The notes under the pieces were generated by a model. The model saw only the letters and a program-made list of their open reading frames with translations, was not told the origin of the DNA and did no database searches. DNA of 64,000 bases from Bradyrhizobium sp. CCBAU 53351 (lineage in GTDB: Bacteria > Pseudomonadota > Alphaproteobacteria > Rhizobiales > Xanthobacteraceae): NCBI RefSeq assembly GCF_015291745.1, contig NZ_CP030059.1, forward strand, positions 3,995,501-4,059,500. Reading direction: 5' to 3'. Within the stretch, counting starts at the first letter, position 1; each line of letters opens with the position of its first letter. Position numbers and translations under genes: made by a program. Below, one piece after another: positions 9,477 to 16,741 of this stretch.

Positions 9477-10511
9477 TTACCGGCTACCAAACCCGGGGAT
9501 ACCGAACAGACCCGGCCGCTGCTCCGGCGGCGGGGGCGGCGGTGGTGCCGGCTGCTGCTGCTGGATCGGCGGCGGAGGCTGCGGCGGACGCTGCTGCACC
9601 TGCTTCGGCGCGGCCTTCTTCTGCGCGGGCGGCGGTGGAGGGGCCGGCTTGGTCGCGGGATCCGGCGCCGCGGTCGCGATGGTCTGCTGCGGCTCTTTGC
9701 AGTCGGTGAGCCAGATGTCGTAGATCGGGTGCTCGACGCCATGCAGGCCGGGGCTTGCCGCGTACATCCAGCCCGAGAAGATGCGCTTCACCTCGCCCTG
9801 CAAGGTGATCTCGTCGACCTCGACGAAGGCGTCGGTGTTGGTGGCCTCCGTTGCCGGCCGCGTGTAGCAGGCGTCGGTCTTGACCCTGAGCGCGCCGAAC
9901 TGGACGGTCTCGCCGATCTCCTCGTCGAAATTGATGATGCGTCCGGTGATCTTGTCGAGGCCGGAGAAGGTCGCCTTCTTGTTCACGATCTTCTGCGCCG
10001 GCGGCTCGGTGACGACCTCGTCGCCCGGCTGCAGGCTTGCCGGGGTCTGCGGCACGGCGCCGGGAGCGCCCTTCTGCTGCGGCTGACGCTGGCCGGGCGC
10101 ACCTGGCTGGGCACCGCCCGGCGGCGCGACCGCCACGGGCGGCTGGTTCGGCGGAGCGACGGTGGAGCCCGGCGGCGGCGCCAGCGGCTGGCTCTCGACT
10201 GGTCCCGGCATCACATTGCCCTGCCGGCCCGGCGGCGGAGGCATCGGGCGCGACGGCAGCACGCGGCCCTGCGGCGGCAGCTCCGGCACCTCTTCGTCGT
10301 CGTCGGGAATCTGCTGCGGCTGCGGCTGGCCGCGCGGAATTGTGCCGGGCGGCCGCATCGGCGGCGGATCGGAAAAGATCGTGCCGATTTGCGCCTGAGC
10401 CGGCGTCGCAACCGTCAGCGCGGTGGCGGCCAAAAGCGCCGCAAGACCTGTCAGGGTAATGGTTCGAAACATCTCGCGCGGCTTCAACAGCGAATCGGGC
10501 TTGTTGGACAT
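9477..10511 (-). CDS. DUF2155 domain protein, secreted, proline-rich
   Basis: The protein (344 residues from the ATG at 10511) has a signal peptide ending at AQAQ. A long proline/glutamine/glycine-rich region follows, then the conserved DUF2155 core (ETVQFGALRVKTDACYTRPATEATNTDAF, then IFSGWMYAASPGLHGVEHPIYDIWLTDCK) and a second Pro-rich tail. An internal ATG at 10472 would give a tighter signal peptide and may be the true start. The function is unknown; the gene is often next to aat and the NDUFA12 gene in alphaproteobacteria. It converges with aat, with only seven bases between the stop codons. Confidence 0.85.
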   Translation of the reverse strand: MSNKPDSLLKPREMFRTITLTGLAALLAATALTVATPAQAQIGTIFSDPPPMRPPGTIPRGQPQPQQIPDDDEEVPELPPQGRVLPSRPMPPPPGRQGNVMPGPVESQPLAPPPGSTVAPPNQPPVAVAPPGGAQPGAPGQRQPQQKGAPGAVPQTPASLQPGDEVVTEPPAQKIVNKKATFSGLDKITGRIINFDEEIGETVQFGALRVKTDACYTRPATEATNTDAFVEVDEITLQGEVKRIFSGWMYAASPGLHGVEHPIYDIWLTDCKEPQQTIATAAPDPATKPAPPPPPAQKKAAPKQVQQRPPQPPPPIQQQQPAPPPPPPPEQRPGLFGIPGFGSR

Positions 10512-10717
10512 TCTACAGGGGTTACCGCCGCTCGCAGGCCATCCGGTTAACACGGCGAATACGGCGGGGGAAGGGCGGCAACCCTGCCCTTCCCGGCCCC
10601 ATCTGGCCAGACCGGCACCTGAATGGGATAGTCGCGGAGCCCCTCGCGGGGGCGCAGAGGCGGGCATCCCCCTAAAATGCAGCCAACCATAACCAGAAAC
10701 CTCCCGAGGTCGCTCCC

Positions 10718-11665
10718 ATGCCCGTCGTGCTCGATCCCGATGCCGCCGCCGTCTACAAGGCCTTCCAGGAGGCCGGCCGCCCCGCCTACGAGACCCTGAC
10801 CGCACCGGAGGCCCGCGCGTATTATGCGCAGGCGCGCTTTGCCACCAATCCTGACGCGCCCGAGCTCGCCCGCGTTGAGCCGCTCTCGATCCCGGCCCCG
10901 CACGGCGCCATTCCCGCCCGCCTGTATGTTCCCAAGGAGCCGCGCCGGCACGACGGCCTGTCGCCCGCGCTAGTGTTCTTCCATGGCGGCGGCTGGGTGA
11001 TCGGCGACCTCGACTCCCACGACGTCGTCTGCCGACAGCTCGCGGTCGAAGGCGCGCTGGTCGTGATCTCAGTCGATTACCGCCTCGCGCCCGAGCACAA
11101 ATTTCCCGCCGCGGCCGACGACGCGATCGCCGCAACCAGATGGGTTGCCGCCAACGCGCGCGAGCTCGGCATCGACGCGTCCCGGCTGTCGATCGGAGGC
11201 GACAGCGCCGGCGGCAATCTCACCGCCGTCGTGGCGCTCGCCGCGCGCGACGCCGGCGGGCCTGCACTCGCGGGCCAAGTGCTGATCTATCCCGCCACCG
11301 ATTTCGCCCTCACCCATGGCTCCCACAGCGAGCCCGAGACCAGCGTGCTGCTGACGCATTCGGTGATCCGCTGGTTTCGCGACCATTATCTGAACGGCGC
11401 CGCCGACATCCACGATTGGCGCGCCTCGCCGGCGCGTGCGCAAAGCCTGGCGGGCCTGCCGCCGGCCTATGTGCTGACCGCGGGCGCCGATCCCTTGCGC
11501 GACGAAGGCAACGAATACGCCGCGCGCCTCAAGCAAGCCGGCGTTCCCGTGACGACCAGGCATTATCCCGGCCAATTCCATGGCTTCTTCACGATGGGCA
11601 AGCTGTTGCGAGAGGCCAATGTCGCCGTCGGCGAGATCGGCGCATGGCTGAAGGGATTGGGCTGA
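10718..11665 (+). CDS. Alpha/beta hydrolase, hormone-sensitive-lipase-like esterase
   Basis: The 315-residue protein shows the oxyanion motif HGGGW at about residue 89 and the nucleophile elbow GDSAGG, both diagnostic of the HSL (family IV) esterases. The catalytic aspartate is in GADPLRDEG and the histidine in YPGQFHGF. It has no signal peptide, so it should act in the cytosol on short acyl esters; the natural substrate is unknown. It reads into the transporter gene 13 bases downstream, so the two probably form an operon. Confidence 0.92.
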   Translation: MPVVLDPDAAAVYKAFQEAGRPAYETLTAPEARAYYAQARFATNPDAPELARVEPLSIPAPHGAIPARLYVPKEPRRHDGLSPALVFFHGGGWVIGDLDSHDVVCRQLAVEGALVVISVDYRLAPEHKFPAAADDAIAATRWVAANARELGIDASRLSIGGDSAGGNLTAVVALAARDAGGPALAGQVLIYPATDFALTHGSHSEPETSVLLTHSVIRWFRDHYLNGAADIHDWRASPARAQSLAGLPPAYVLTAGADPLRDEGNEYAARLKQAGVPVTTRHYPGQFHGFFTMGKLLREANVAVGEIGAWLKGLG

Positions 11666-11678
11666 AACGCCGTCCCGC

Positions 11679-12683
11679 ATGGCCTCTCCACTGCAATCCA
11701 TCTCCGCTCTCCCGGCGCGCGTCCTGACCTGGCTCGGCAGCCAGGGCACGCGCGGCGTCGCCGCCATCGTGTTCATCGCGGCCGCAGTGCCGCCGCTCGG
11801 CGCATTGCTGCGTCCCTATCTCACCGAGGCTATTCTCTGCCTGCTCTGCATCTCCTTCATGCGGGTCGACCTGGCCGCGCTGTACAGCCACCTGCGCCGG
11901 CCGGCGCTGGTTGCGACAGCGACCGCCTGGACCACGATCGGCGTGCCGCTGATCGTCGGTCTGATCGCGCACGCAACCGGCCTCACGGCGCGCGCGCCCG
12001 GACTGTCGCTCGCACTGATGCTGCAGAGCATGGCCTCGCCGATGATGGCCTCCCCAGCCCTCGCCGCACTGATGGGTCTCGATGCCACGCTGGTGCTGAT
12101 CACGCTGGTGACCTCGACCGCGCTGGTGCCCTTCACCGCCTCGATCTTCGCCGGCCTTTTCCTCGGCGACATGCTGAGCATCACCCCGCTGACGCTGGGC
12201 CTGAAGCTGCTGGGCATCCTCGCCACGTCGCTACTGGCCGCCACGATCATCCGATGGATCTTCGGCGCGGAGGCGATCCGGCGTCACAAGACGCCGATCG
12301 ACGGCCTCAACATCATCATCCTCTTCATCTTCGCCGCCGCGATCATGGGCGACGTCGTGAGCGACCTCCTCGCACAGCCGCTCTTCACCCTCAGCCTCGC
12401 AGCTCTGTCCTTCGCGATCTATTTCACCCTTCTCGCGATCACCACGCTGCTGTTCCGCCGCATCGGCACCGAGCGCGCGCTGGCGCTCGGACTGATGGTG
12501 TCACAGCGCAATCTCGGCCTGATGCTGGCGGCAACCGCCGGTGTATTGCCACCCACCACCTGGCTCTATTTCGCGATGACGCAGTTTCCGATCCACCTTG
12601 CGCCGTACCTGCTGATGCCGATCGCGCGGCGGCTGACGGCGCGCGCGAAGGCCTCCGGCTCTCCCGCAACCAGCGCGCCCTAA
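11679..12683 (+). CDS. BASS-type (bile acid:Na+ symporter-like) membrane transporter
   Basis: The 334-residue protein has about nine to ten hydrophobic helices and the pattern of bile acid/arsenite symporter superfamily members. These include a Pro/Gly-rich crossing helix (MLQSMASPMMASPALAAL) and a C-terminal repeat (RALALGLMVSQRNLGLML). It lies 13 bases after an esterase gene and ends four bases into the convergent GlxA-like regulator. The substrate cannot be read from sequence; an organic anion released by the esterase is one possibility. Confidence 0.75.
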   Translation: MASPLQSISALPARVLTWLGSQGTRGVAAIVFIAAAVPPLGALLRPYLTEAILCLLCISFMRVDLAALYSHLRRPALVATATAWTTIGVPLIVGLIAHATGLTARAPGLSLALMLQSMASPMMASPALAALMGLDATLVLITLVTSTALVPFTASIFAGLFLGDMLSITPLTLGLKLLGILATSLLAATIIRWIFGAEAIRRHKTPIDGLNIIILFIFAAAIMGDVVSDLLAQPLFTLSLAALSFAIYFTLLAITTLLFRRIGTERALALGLMVSQRNLGLMLAATAGVLPPTTWLYFAMTQFPIHLAPYLLMPIARRLTARAKASGSPATSAP

Positions 12684-13618
12684 CTGGTCCTTGCCGCGCG
12701 CCGTAGCGCCTGCGGCGGCTGGCCGAAGGCGCGGATGAAAGCGCGGCGCATACGCTCGGGATCACGGAATCCCGTGGCTTCCGCAACGAGCTCGATCCCC
12801 TCGCGCGACGACTGCACGCGCTCGCGCGCGACCTCGAGCCGGAGCCGCTCGATCGCCTTCGACGGGGTCGTGCCGGTCTCGGCGGCGAAGGCGCGGGCGA
12901 AATGCCGCGCGCTCATGCCGGCGCGATCGGCGAGGTCCTCCACCGTCAGTGGTGCGTCGAGATTTTCGCGCGCCCAGGACAACAGCGCGCCGAAGCGGCC
13001 GTTCGGCGTCTTCAGCTCCAGCAGCGAGGAGAACTGCGACTGGCCGCCGCTGCGGCGATGATACAGCACGAGGTGGCGTGCCGCCTCCTGCGCGATTTCC
13101 TCGCCGAGATCTTCGGTCACCATGGCGAGCGCAAGGTCGATGCCTGCGGTGATGCCCGCCGATGTCCACACATTGCCGTCGCGGGTGAATATCTGGTCCG
13201 GCTCGAACTTCACCTTGGGATAGCGCGCGACGAAATCGCGCGTGCGTCCCCAATGCGTGGTGGCGCGGCGGCCGTCGAGCAGGCCCGCCTCGGCGAGCAC
13301 ATAGGCGCCCGAGCAGACGCTCGCGACGCGCACGCCGCGCTTTGCCAGCCGCTGCAGGAAGGCGCGCGTGACCTCGCAGCGCGCAGCATCAGCAACGCCC
13401 ACACCGCCCGCGATCACCAGCGTGGTGATGGCATTCGCCGACTTGAAATCGCGCGCCATCATCTCGACGCCGGAGGAGCTGCGCACAGGTCCCGCATTCA
13501 GCGCCAGCACCCGCAGCGCCAGCGGCTTGCCGGCGCAGCGTGCCGCGACCTCGAACACCGAGATCGGGCCGGCCGCATCGAGCAGCTGGAAGTCCGGGAA
13601 GATCAGAATGCCGATCAT
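12680..13618 (-). CDS. GlxA-family transcriptional regulator (DJ-1/PfpI + AraC HTH)
   Basis: The 312-residue protein fuses an N-terminal DJ-1/PfpI-like sensor domain (IGILIFPDFQLLDAAGP, and SVCSGAYVLAEAGLLDGRRATTHW with the nucleophile-elbow cysteine) to a C-terminal AraC/XylS DNA-binding domain with two helix-turn-helix units (VEDLADRAGMSARHFARAF and EGIELVAEATGFRDPERMRRAF). It is transcribed away from a PfpI-type hydrolase gene whose product closely resembles its sensor domain. The shared intergenic region holds a palindrome. It probably controls that gene and itself. Confidence 0.92.
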   Translation of the reverse strand: MIGILIFPDFQLLDAAGPISVFEVAARCAGKPLALRVLALNAGPVRSSSGVEMMARDFKSANAITTLVIAGGVGVADAARCEVTRAFLQRLAKRGVRVASVCSGAYVLAEAGLLDGRRATTHWGRTRDFVARYPKVKFEPDQIFTRDGNVWTSAGITAGIDLALAMVTEDLGEEIAQEAARHLVLYHRRSGGQSQFSSLLELKTPNGRFGALLSWARENLDAPLTVEDLADRAGMSARHFARAFAAETGTTPSKAIERLRLEVARERVQSSREGIELVAEATGFRDPERMRRAFIRAFGQPPQALRRAARTS

Positions 13619-13624
13619 GGGCGA

Positions 13625-13659
13625 TGTCCGAAATAGTGGGAATTATGCCATTTCAGACA
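13625..13659. promoter_or_regulatory. Inverted repeat between glxA-like and inhA-like genes, candidate operator
   Basis: TGTCCGAAAT at 13625-13634 is mirrored by ATTTCAGACA at 13650-13659, nine of ten positions complementary, 15 bases apart. It lies 6 bases upstream of the regulator start and about 55 bases before the divergent hydrolase gene. That position suits an AraC-family operator controlling both. Confidence 0.55.
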
Positions 13660-13713
13660 CGAAGGCAGCATGCCAGTCTTCGCTCGTCAAGCTCATCTTT
13701 GGAGAACTCGCCG

Positions 13714-14400
13714 ATGTCGTCACCGCTCCAGATCGGTCTTCTGATATTTCCGCGCGTCACCCAGCTCGACTTCACCGGTCCCCTGCAGGTGTTCGCCATG
13801 GTGCCCGGCGCGAAGCTGCATTTGATCTGGAAGCGGATCGAGCAGGTCGCAAGCGATTCCGTGCTGACGCTGACGCCGACCACGACGTTCGCCGAGTGCC
13901 CGCAACTCGACGTGATCTGCGTGCCGGGCGGCGGCGGCACCAACGACCTGCTGGGCGACGAGGAAGTGCTCGACTTCCTGCGCAAGCAGGCCGAGGGCGC
14001 GAAATATGTCACCTCCGTCTGCACGGGATCGCTGGCGCTCGGCGCCGCCGGCCTGCTCAAGGGCTACCGCGCCGCGACCCATTGGAGCGCGATGGAGATG
14101 CTCAGCCAGTTCGGTGCCACGCCGACCAAGTCGCGCGTCTGCATCGACCGCAATCGCATCACCGGCGGCGGCGTCACCGCCGGAATCGATTTCGCGCTGA
14201 CACTGGTGTCGATCCTGATCGACCGCACCACGGCGGAAGCGATCCAGCTCCAGATGGAATACAACCCGGCCCCGCCGTTCAATTCGGGCTCACCCGATAC
14301 GGCACCGGCCGAAGTGATGGCCCTGCTGCGGGAGCGCGGCGCGCAAAATCAGGCGCGGCGGCTGGAGGCGGTGAAGCGCGCGGCCGAGCGGGTGACGTAG
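13714..14400 (+). CDS. DJ-1/PfpI family protein, isonitrile hydratase-like
   Basis: The 228-residue protein matches the layout of Pseudomonas isonitrile hydratase InhA: FTGPLQVFAMVPGAKLHLIW near the N-terminus with the conserved aspartate, VCTGSLALGAAGLLKGYRATHW-type nucleophile elbow with its cysteine, GGGVTAGIDFALTL, and the C-terminal EYNPAPPFNSGSPDTAP. That enzyme hydrates isonitriles to N-formamides. The start at 13714 has a GGAGA ribosome site; an in-frame ATG further upstream overlaps the regulator region. The divergent GlxA-like regulator presumably controls it. The substrate is inferred from resemblance only. Confidence 0.85.
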   Translation: MSSPLQIGLLIFPRVTQLDFTGPLQVFAMVPGAKLHLIWKRIEQVASDSVLTLTPTTTFAECPQLDVICVPGGGGTNDLLGDEEVLDFLRKQAEGAKYVTSVCTGSLALGAAGLLKGYRAATHWSAMEMLSQFGATPTKSRVCIDRNRITGGGVTAGIDFALTLVSILIDRTTAEAIQLQMEYNPAPPFNSGSPDTAPAEVMALLRERGAQNQARRLEAVKRAAERVT

Positions 14401-14407
14401 TCCGTGT

Positions 14408-14451
14408 CCCGGACGCGGAGCAGCGTGCAACGCTGCTCCGCAGCGTCCGGG
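14408..14451. repeat. REP-like palindrome, family A copy 1
   Basis: Nested arms form a near-perfect cruciform: CCCGGACG / CGTCCGGG outside, CGGAGCAGCG / CGCTGCTCCG inside, TGCAA loop. A related copy lies at 55543-55671. It lies just after the inhA-like stop codon and could also stop transcription or protect the mRNA end. Confidence 0.85.
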
Positions 14452-14482
14452 GCGCGAGATCTGGCGCAAGCTGCCAACAGAA

Positions 14483-14512
14483 AAAGGCCGCTCGGTTTCC
14501 CAAGCGGCCTTT
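14483..14512. terminator. Bidirectional hairpin terminator between inhA-like and NDUFA12 genes
   Basis: AAAGGCCGCT and AGCGGCCTTT form a 10-bp stem with A and T tracts on both sides. It could end transcripts from both the plus-strand hydrolase gene and the minus-strand NDUFA12 gene. The stretch from here to 14810, about 300 bases, contains no gene I can support. Confidence 0.7.
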
Positions 14513-14810
14513 CCTGTCTTACGGCGGCTGCACATTCACATCGGGCGATGTCGGAGCTTCCAGACCGGGGGCCTATCTCCCGATCGAGTCCTTCCTCGGC
14601 GGCCGCTGCATCTCGGGACAGTCGCGAACTGTTGCCCGAACCGAACGCAATGGTCTCCCATCTCCGTAAGATGGGATCATTGAGCCGCACGGCTTGCGCT
14701 GTGGCAATGTCGGCGCAGACGCCTTCCCCGCTGTTCCCGTTGTTCACAGCAAGCGGCAGCGGATGCGCATGCATCCAGTTTGACGATGGAGATCGCGCCG
14801 GCCGGGAGGC

Positions 14811-15218
14811 CTAGCCAGGCGTCCAGGGCTGATAGTCGCCGGTCGCCTTCGGACGCTTGCCGCTGGCGAGGGTCGATCCCGAGGGACGGTAGGCCATCGC
14901 CGTGCCGGTGAGATTCGGCTGGTGCGGCTTCTCCCACTCGCGCGGCTGATAATTGGCCTCGGTCGGCGGCACGTCGACGACGTGATGGATCCAGCCGTGC
15001 CAGGACGGTGGGATCCGGCTCGCTTCGGCATAGCCGTTATAGACCACCCAGCGCCGCTCGAAGCCGAGGGTCGGATCGACCACCCCGCCGCGGGTGCGAT
15101 AGTAGAGATTGCCTTGCTCGTCCTGGCCGACCAGCTCCCCGTACCGCTTGGTCCAGAGTTGGGTGCCAAAAGTCTGGCCATTCCACCAGGTGAAGAGCTT
15201 GAGGAAGAACTGTTTCAT
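14811..15218 (-). CDS. NADH:ubiquinone oxidoreductase accessory subunit NDUFA12
   Basis: The 135-residue protein is homologous to the B17.2/NDUFA12 accessory subunit of complex I found in mitochondria and alphaproteobacteria. Recognisable blocks are FTWWNGQTFGTQLWTKRYGELVG, the RRWVVYNG-YAEASRIPPSWHGW segment, and WEKPHQPNLTGTAMAYRP. It should sit at the matrix/cytoplasmic face near the peripheral arm junction and help assembly. The ATG at 15218 removes a non-homologous N-terminal extension of about 55 residues. It stands alone here, on the same strand as the DUF2155 gene but about 4.3 kb away. Confidence 0.95.
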   Translation of the reverse strand: MKQFFLKLFTWWNGQTFGTQLWTKRYGELVGQDEQGNLYYRTRGGVVDPTLGFERRWVVYNGYAEASRIPPSWHGWIHHVVDVPPTEANYQPREWEKPHQPNLTGTAMAYRPSGSTLASGKRPKATGDYQPWTPG

Positions 15219-15459
15219 GCGGCAAGGGCCCTGCTTCGTCGGGCCCTGATGCCATCCGGGCGGCGAAATGTCCAGTTCGACGGGCGGCGGTGCCTGCCTC
15301 AAATGCGGGGCCTCGACCCCGGCGCCGCCGCAAATCGGACGCGATCCGTTCATGCCCGGTACAGCGGTTGCGAGAGAGGCTCCCATTCACGCGCAAACCG
15401 GCGTGATCCCAGGAACCCCAGCCCCTTCATAGGGTTTGCTTCCGGGAAAGGAGTTTATC

Positions 15460-16080
15460 ATGAACAGTCTGAGAGTTTTGAGTGCCGCCGCAACGCTGGC
15501 GCTCGTTCTACCCATGAGCTCACCGAGCTTCGCGCAGAACCCTGGCCCCCGTAGTGTCGGTGGTATCTCAGCCGGCGGTGGCGGCGGTGGCGGCGCTCAC
15601 TTCGGTGGTGGCGGCGGTGCACGCATGGGCGGCGGCGCAGCGATCCACGGCGGCGGCGGCAATTTCGCGGCCGGCCTGGCGGCGCGTCCGAGCGGCGGCA
15701 ATTTCATAGCGAGCCCGGGGCCCCGCACCGCCGTCTCGCCGTCGTTCGGCGGCAGCCGCGGCGTCGCGACGGCCGGCAACTGGCAAGGGGGAAGCAACTG
15801 GAGCGGTCGCCACTGGCACCATCGTCATGGCGGCGGTTTCTGGCCCGGCTTCGCGGCAGGCGCGGCGATCGGCGGCGTAGGCTCGTACGCCTATTACGGC
15901 GGCGGCTATTACGATGATCCCTATTACTATGGCGACAGCTACTATGACGAGCCATCAGTGGCAGTGGTTCCCGACAGCGGGGGTGACTCCTCGGCCTATT
16001 GCGCGCAGCGCTACAAATCGTATGACCCGGCTTCGGGCACCTATCTCGGTTATGACGGTCAACGGCATCCCTGCCCGTAA
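15460..16080 (+). CDS. BA14K family protein, glycine/tyrosine-rich, secreted
   Basis: The 206-residue protein has a signal peptide ending at SFAQ. A glycine-rich region with runs of G and H follows, then a hydrophobic glycine zipper (WPGFAAGAAIGGVGSYAYYGG), a tyrosine/aspartate-rich stretch, and the C-terminal BA14K motif (YCAQRYKSYDPASGTYLGYDG, ending HPCP). BA14K proteins, first seen as a 14-kDa Brucella antigen, are cell-surface proteins implicated in glycan binding. The start at 15460 has a GGAAAGGAG ribosome site. A very strong terminator follows. Confidence 0.9.
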   Translation: MNSLRVLSAAATLALVLPMSSPSFAQNPGPRSVGGISAGGGGGGGAHFGGGGGARMGGGAAIHGGGGNFAAGLAARPSGGNFIASPGPRTAVSPSFGGSRGVATAGNWQGGSNWSGRHWHHRHGGGFWPGFAAGAAIGGVGSYAYYGGGYYDDPYYYGDSYYDEPSVAVVPDSGGDSSAYCAQRYKSYDPASGTYLGYDGQRHPCP

Positions 16081-16102
16081 CCATTCCGACCGTGCGTGAA
16101 GG

Positions 16103-16131
16103 AAGGCGTCGCAGCGCTGCGACGCCTTTTT
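16103..16131 (+). terminator. Rho-independent terminator after the BA14K gene
   Basis: A perfect 24-base palindrome (AGGCGTCGCAGC / GCTGCGACGCCT) ends in five T residues, 23 bases after the stop codon. Confidence 0.9.
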
Positions 16132-16324
16132 CGCGCAGCACGTGCATATCGATGCTGTAGCCCGCGGCGAGCCCGTCGCCCGCGATGATACGTACATATG
16201 AATCCAAATGGACCTGTATGCATCGCACCGTGCATATCTACGTTGATCCAATCCAAAATTGACCCGGCACACGATTCGCGGATATCACCAATCCCAGTGG
16301 GGACTTCGATTACTGGGAAGTGTC

Positions 16325-16741
16325 ATGCCGCGTATTCTCGTGGTTGATGACGATCCGATGGTCGGCGCGACCATCGAGGTCCTCCTCCAACGTCAGGGCT
16401 TCGACGTCACGCTGGCCGACGGTGGTGAAACAGGACTGGCTGCGCTGGAAGCGCAAGCCTTCGAGGTGATGCTGGTCGACATCTTCATGCCGCACATGCG
16501 CGGCTTCGAGTCCATCCGCATTTTCCACGAGCGCGCACCAGCTACTCCGCTGATCGCGATGTCCGGTTACGCCTTCGCATCATCCGCCTCGCCTTCTCCC
16601 GATTTCCTCCGCATGGCGCTGGAGCTCGGCGCAACGCGCTGCCTGCGCAAGCCGTTCACGCCGGAAGCGTTGCTGACCACGATCCGGGAATGCCTCGCGG
16701 GCGAGAGCGCACAGCCGAAGGACAAGAAAGAAGCCCCTTGA
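16325..16741 (+). CDS. Single-domain response regulator
   Basis: The 138-residue CheY-like receiver has the acidic pair in VVDDDPMVG, the phospho-acceptor aspartate in MLVDIFMPHMRG at about residue 53, and the lysine in CLRKPFTPEAL. It has no output domain. Its stop codon overlaps the start of the following hybrid kinase (TTGA), so the two are translationally coupled and probably form one phosphorelay. The start at 16325 is the first that begins directly with the receiver fold. Confidence 0.9.
   Translation: MPRILVVDDDPMVGATIEVLLQRQGFDVTLADGGETGLAALEAQAFEVMLVDIFMPHMRGFESIRIFHERAPATPLIAMSGYAFASSASPSPDFLRMALELGATRCLRKPFTPEALLTTIRECLAGESAQPKDKKEAP

Noticed and set aside
13368..14669. 433-codon frame overlapping the isonitrile-hydratase-like gene
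   Set aside because: It is out of frame with a clear family match and Arg/Ala-rich, so it is a shadow.
14404..14814. Possible small protein after the inhA-like gene
   Set aside because: The frame covers a REP element and a terminator, has no ribosome site and no recognisable features.
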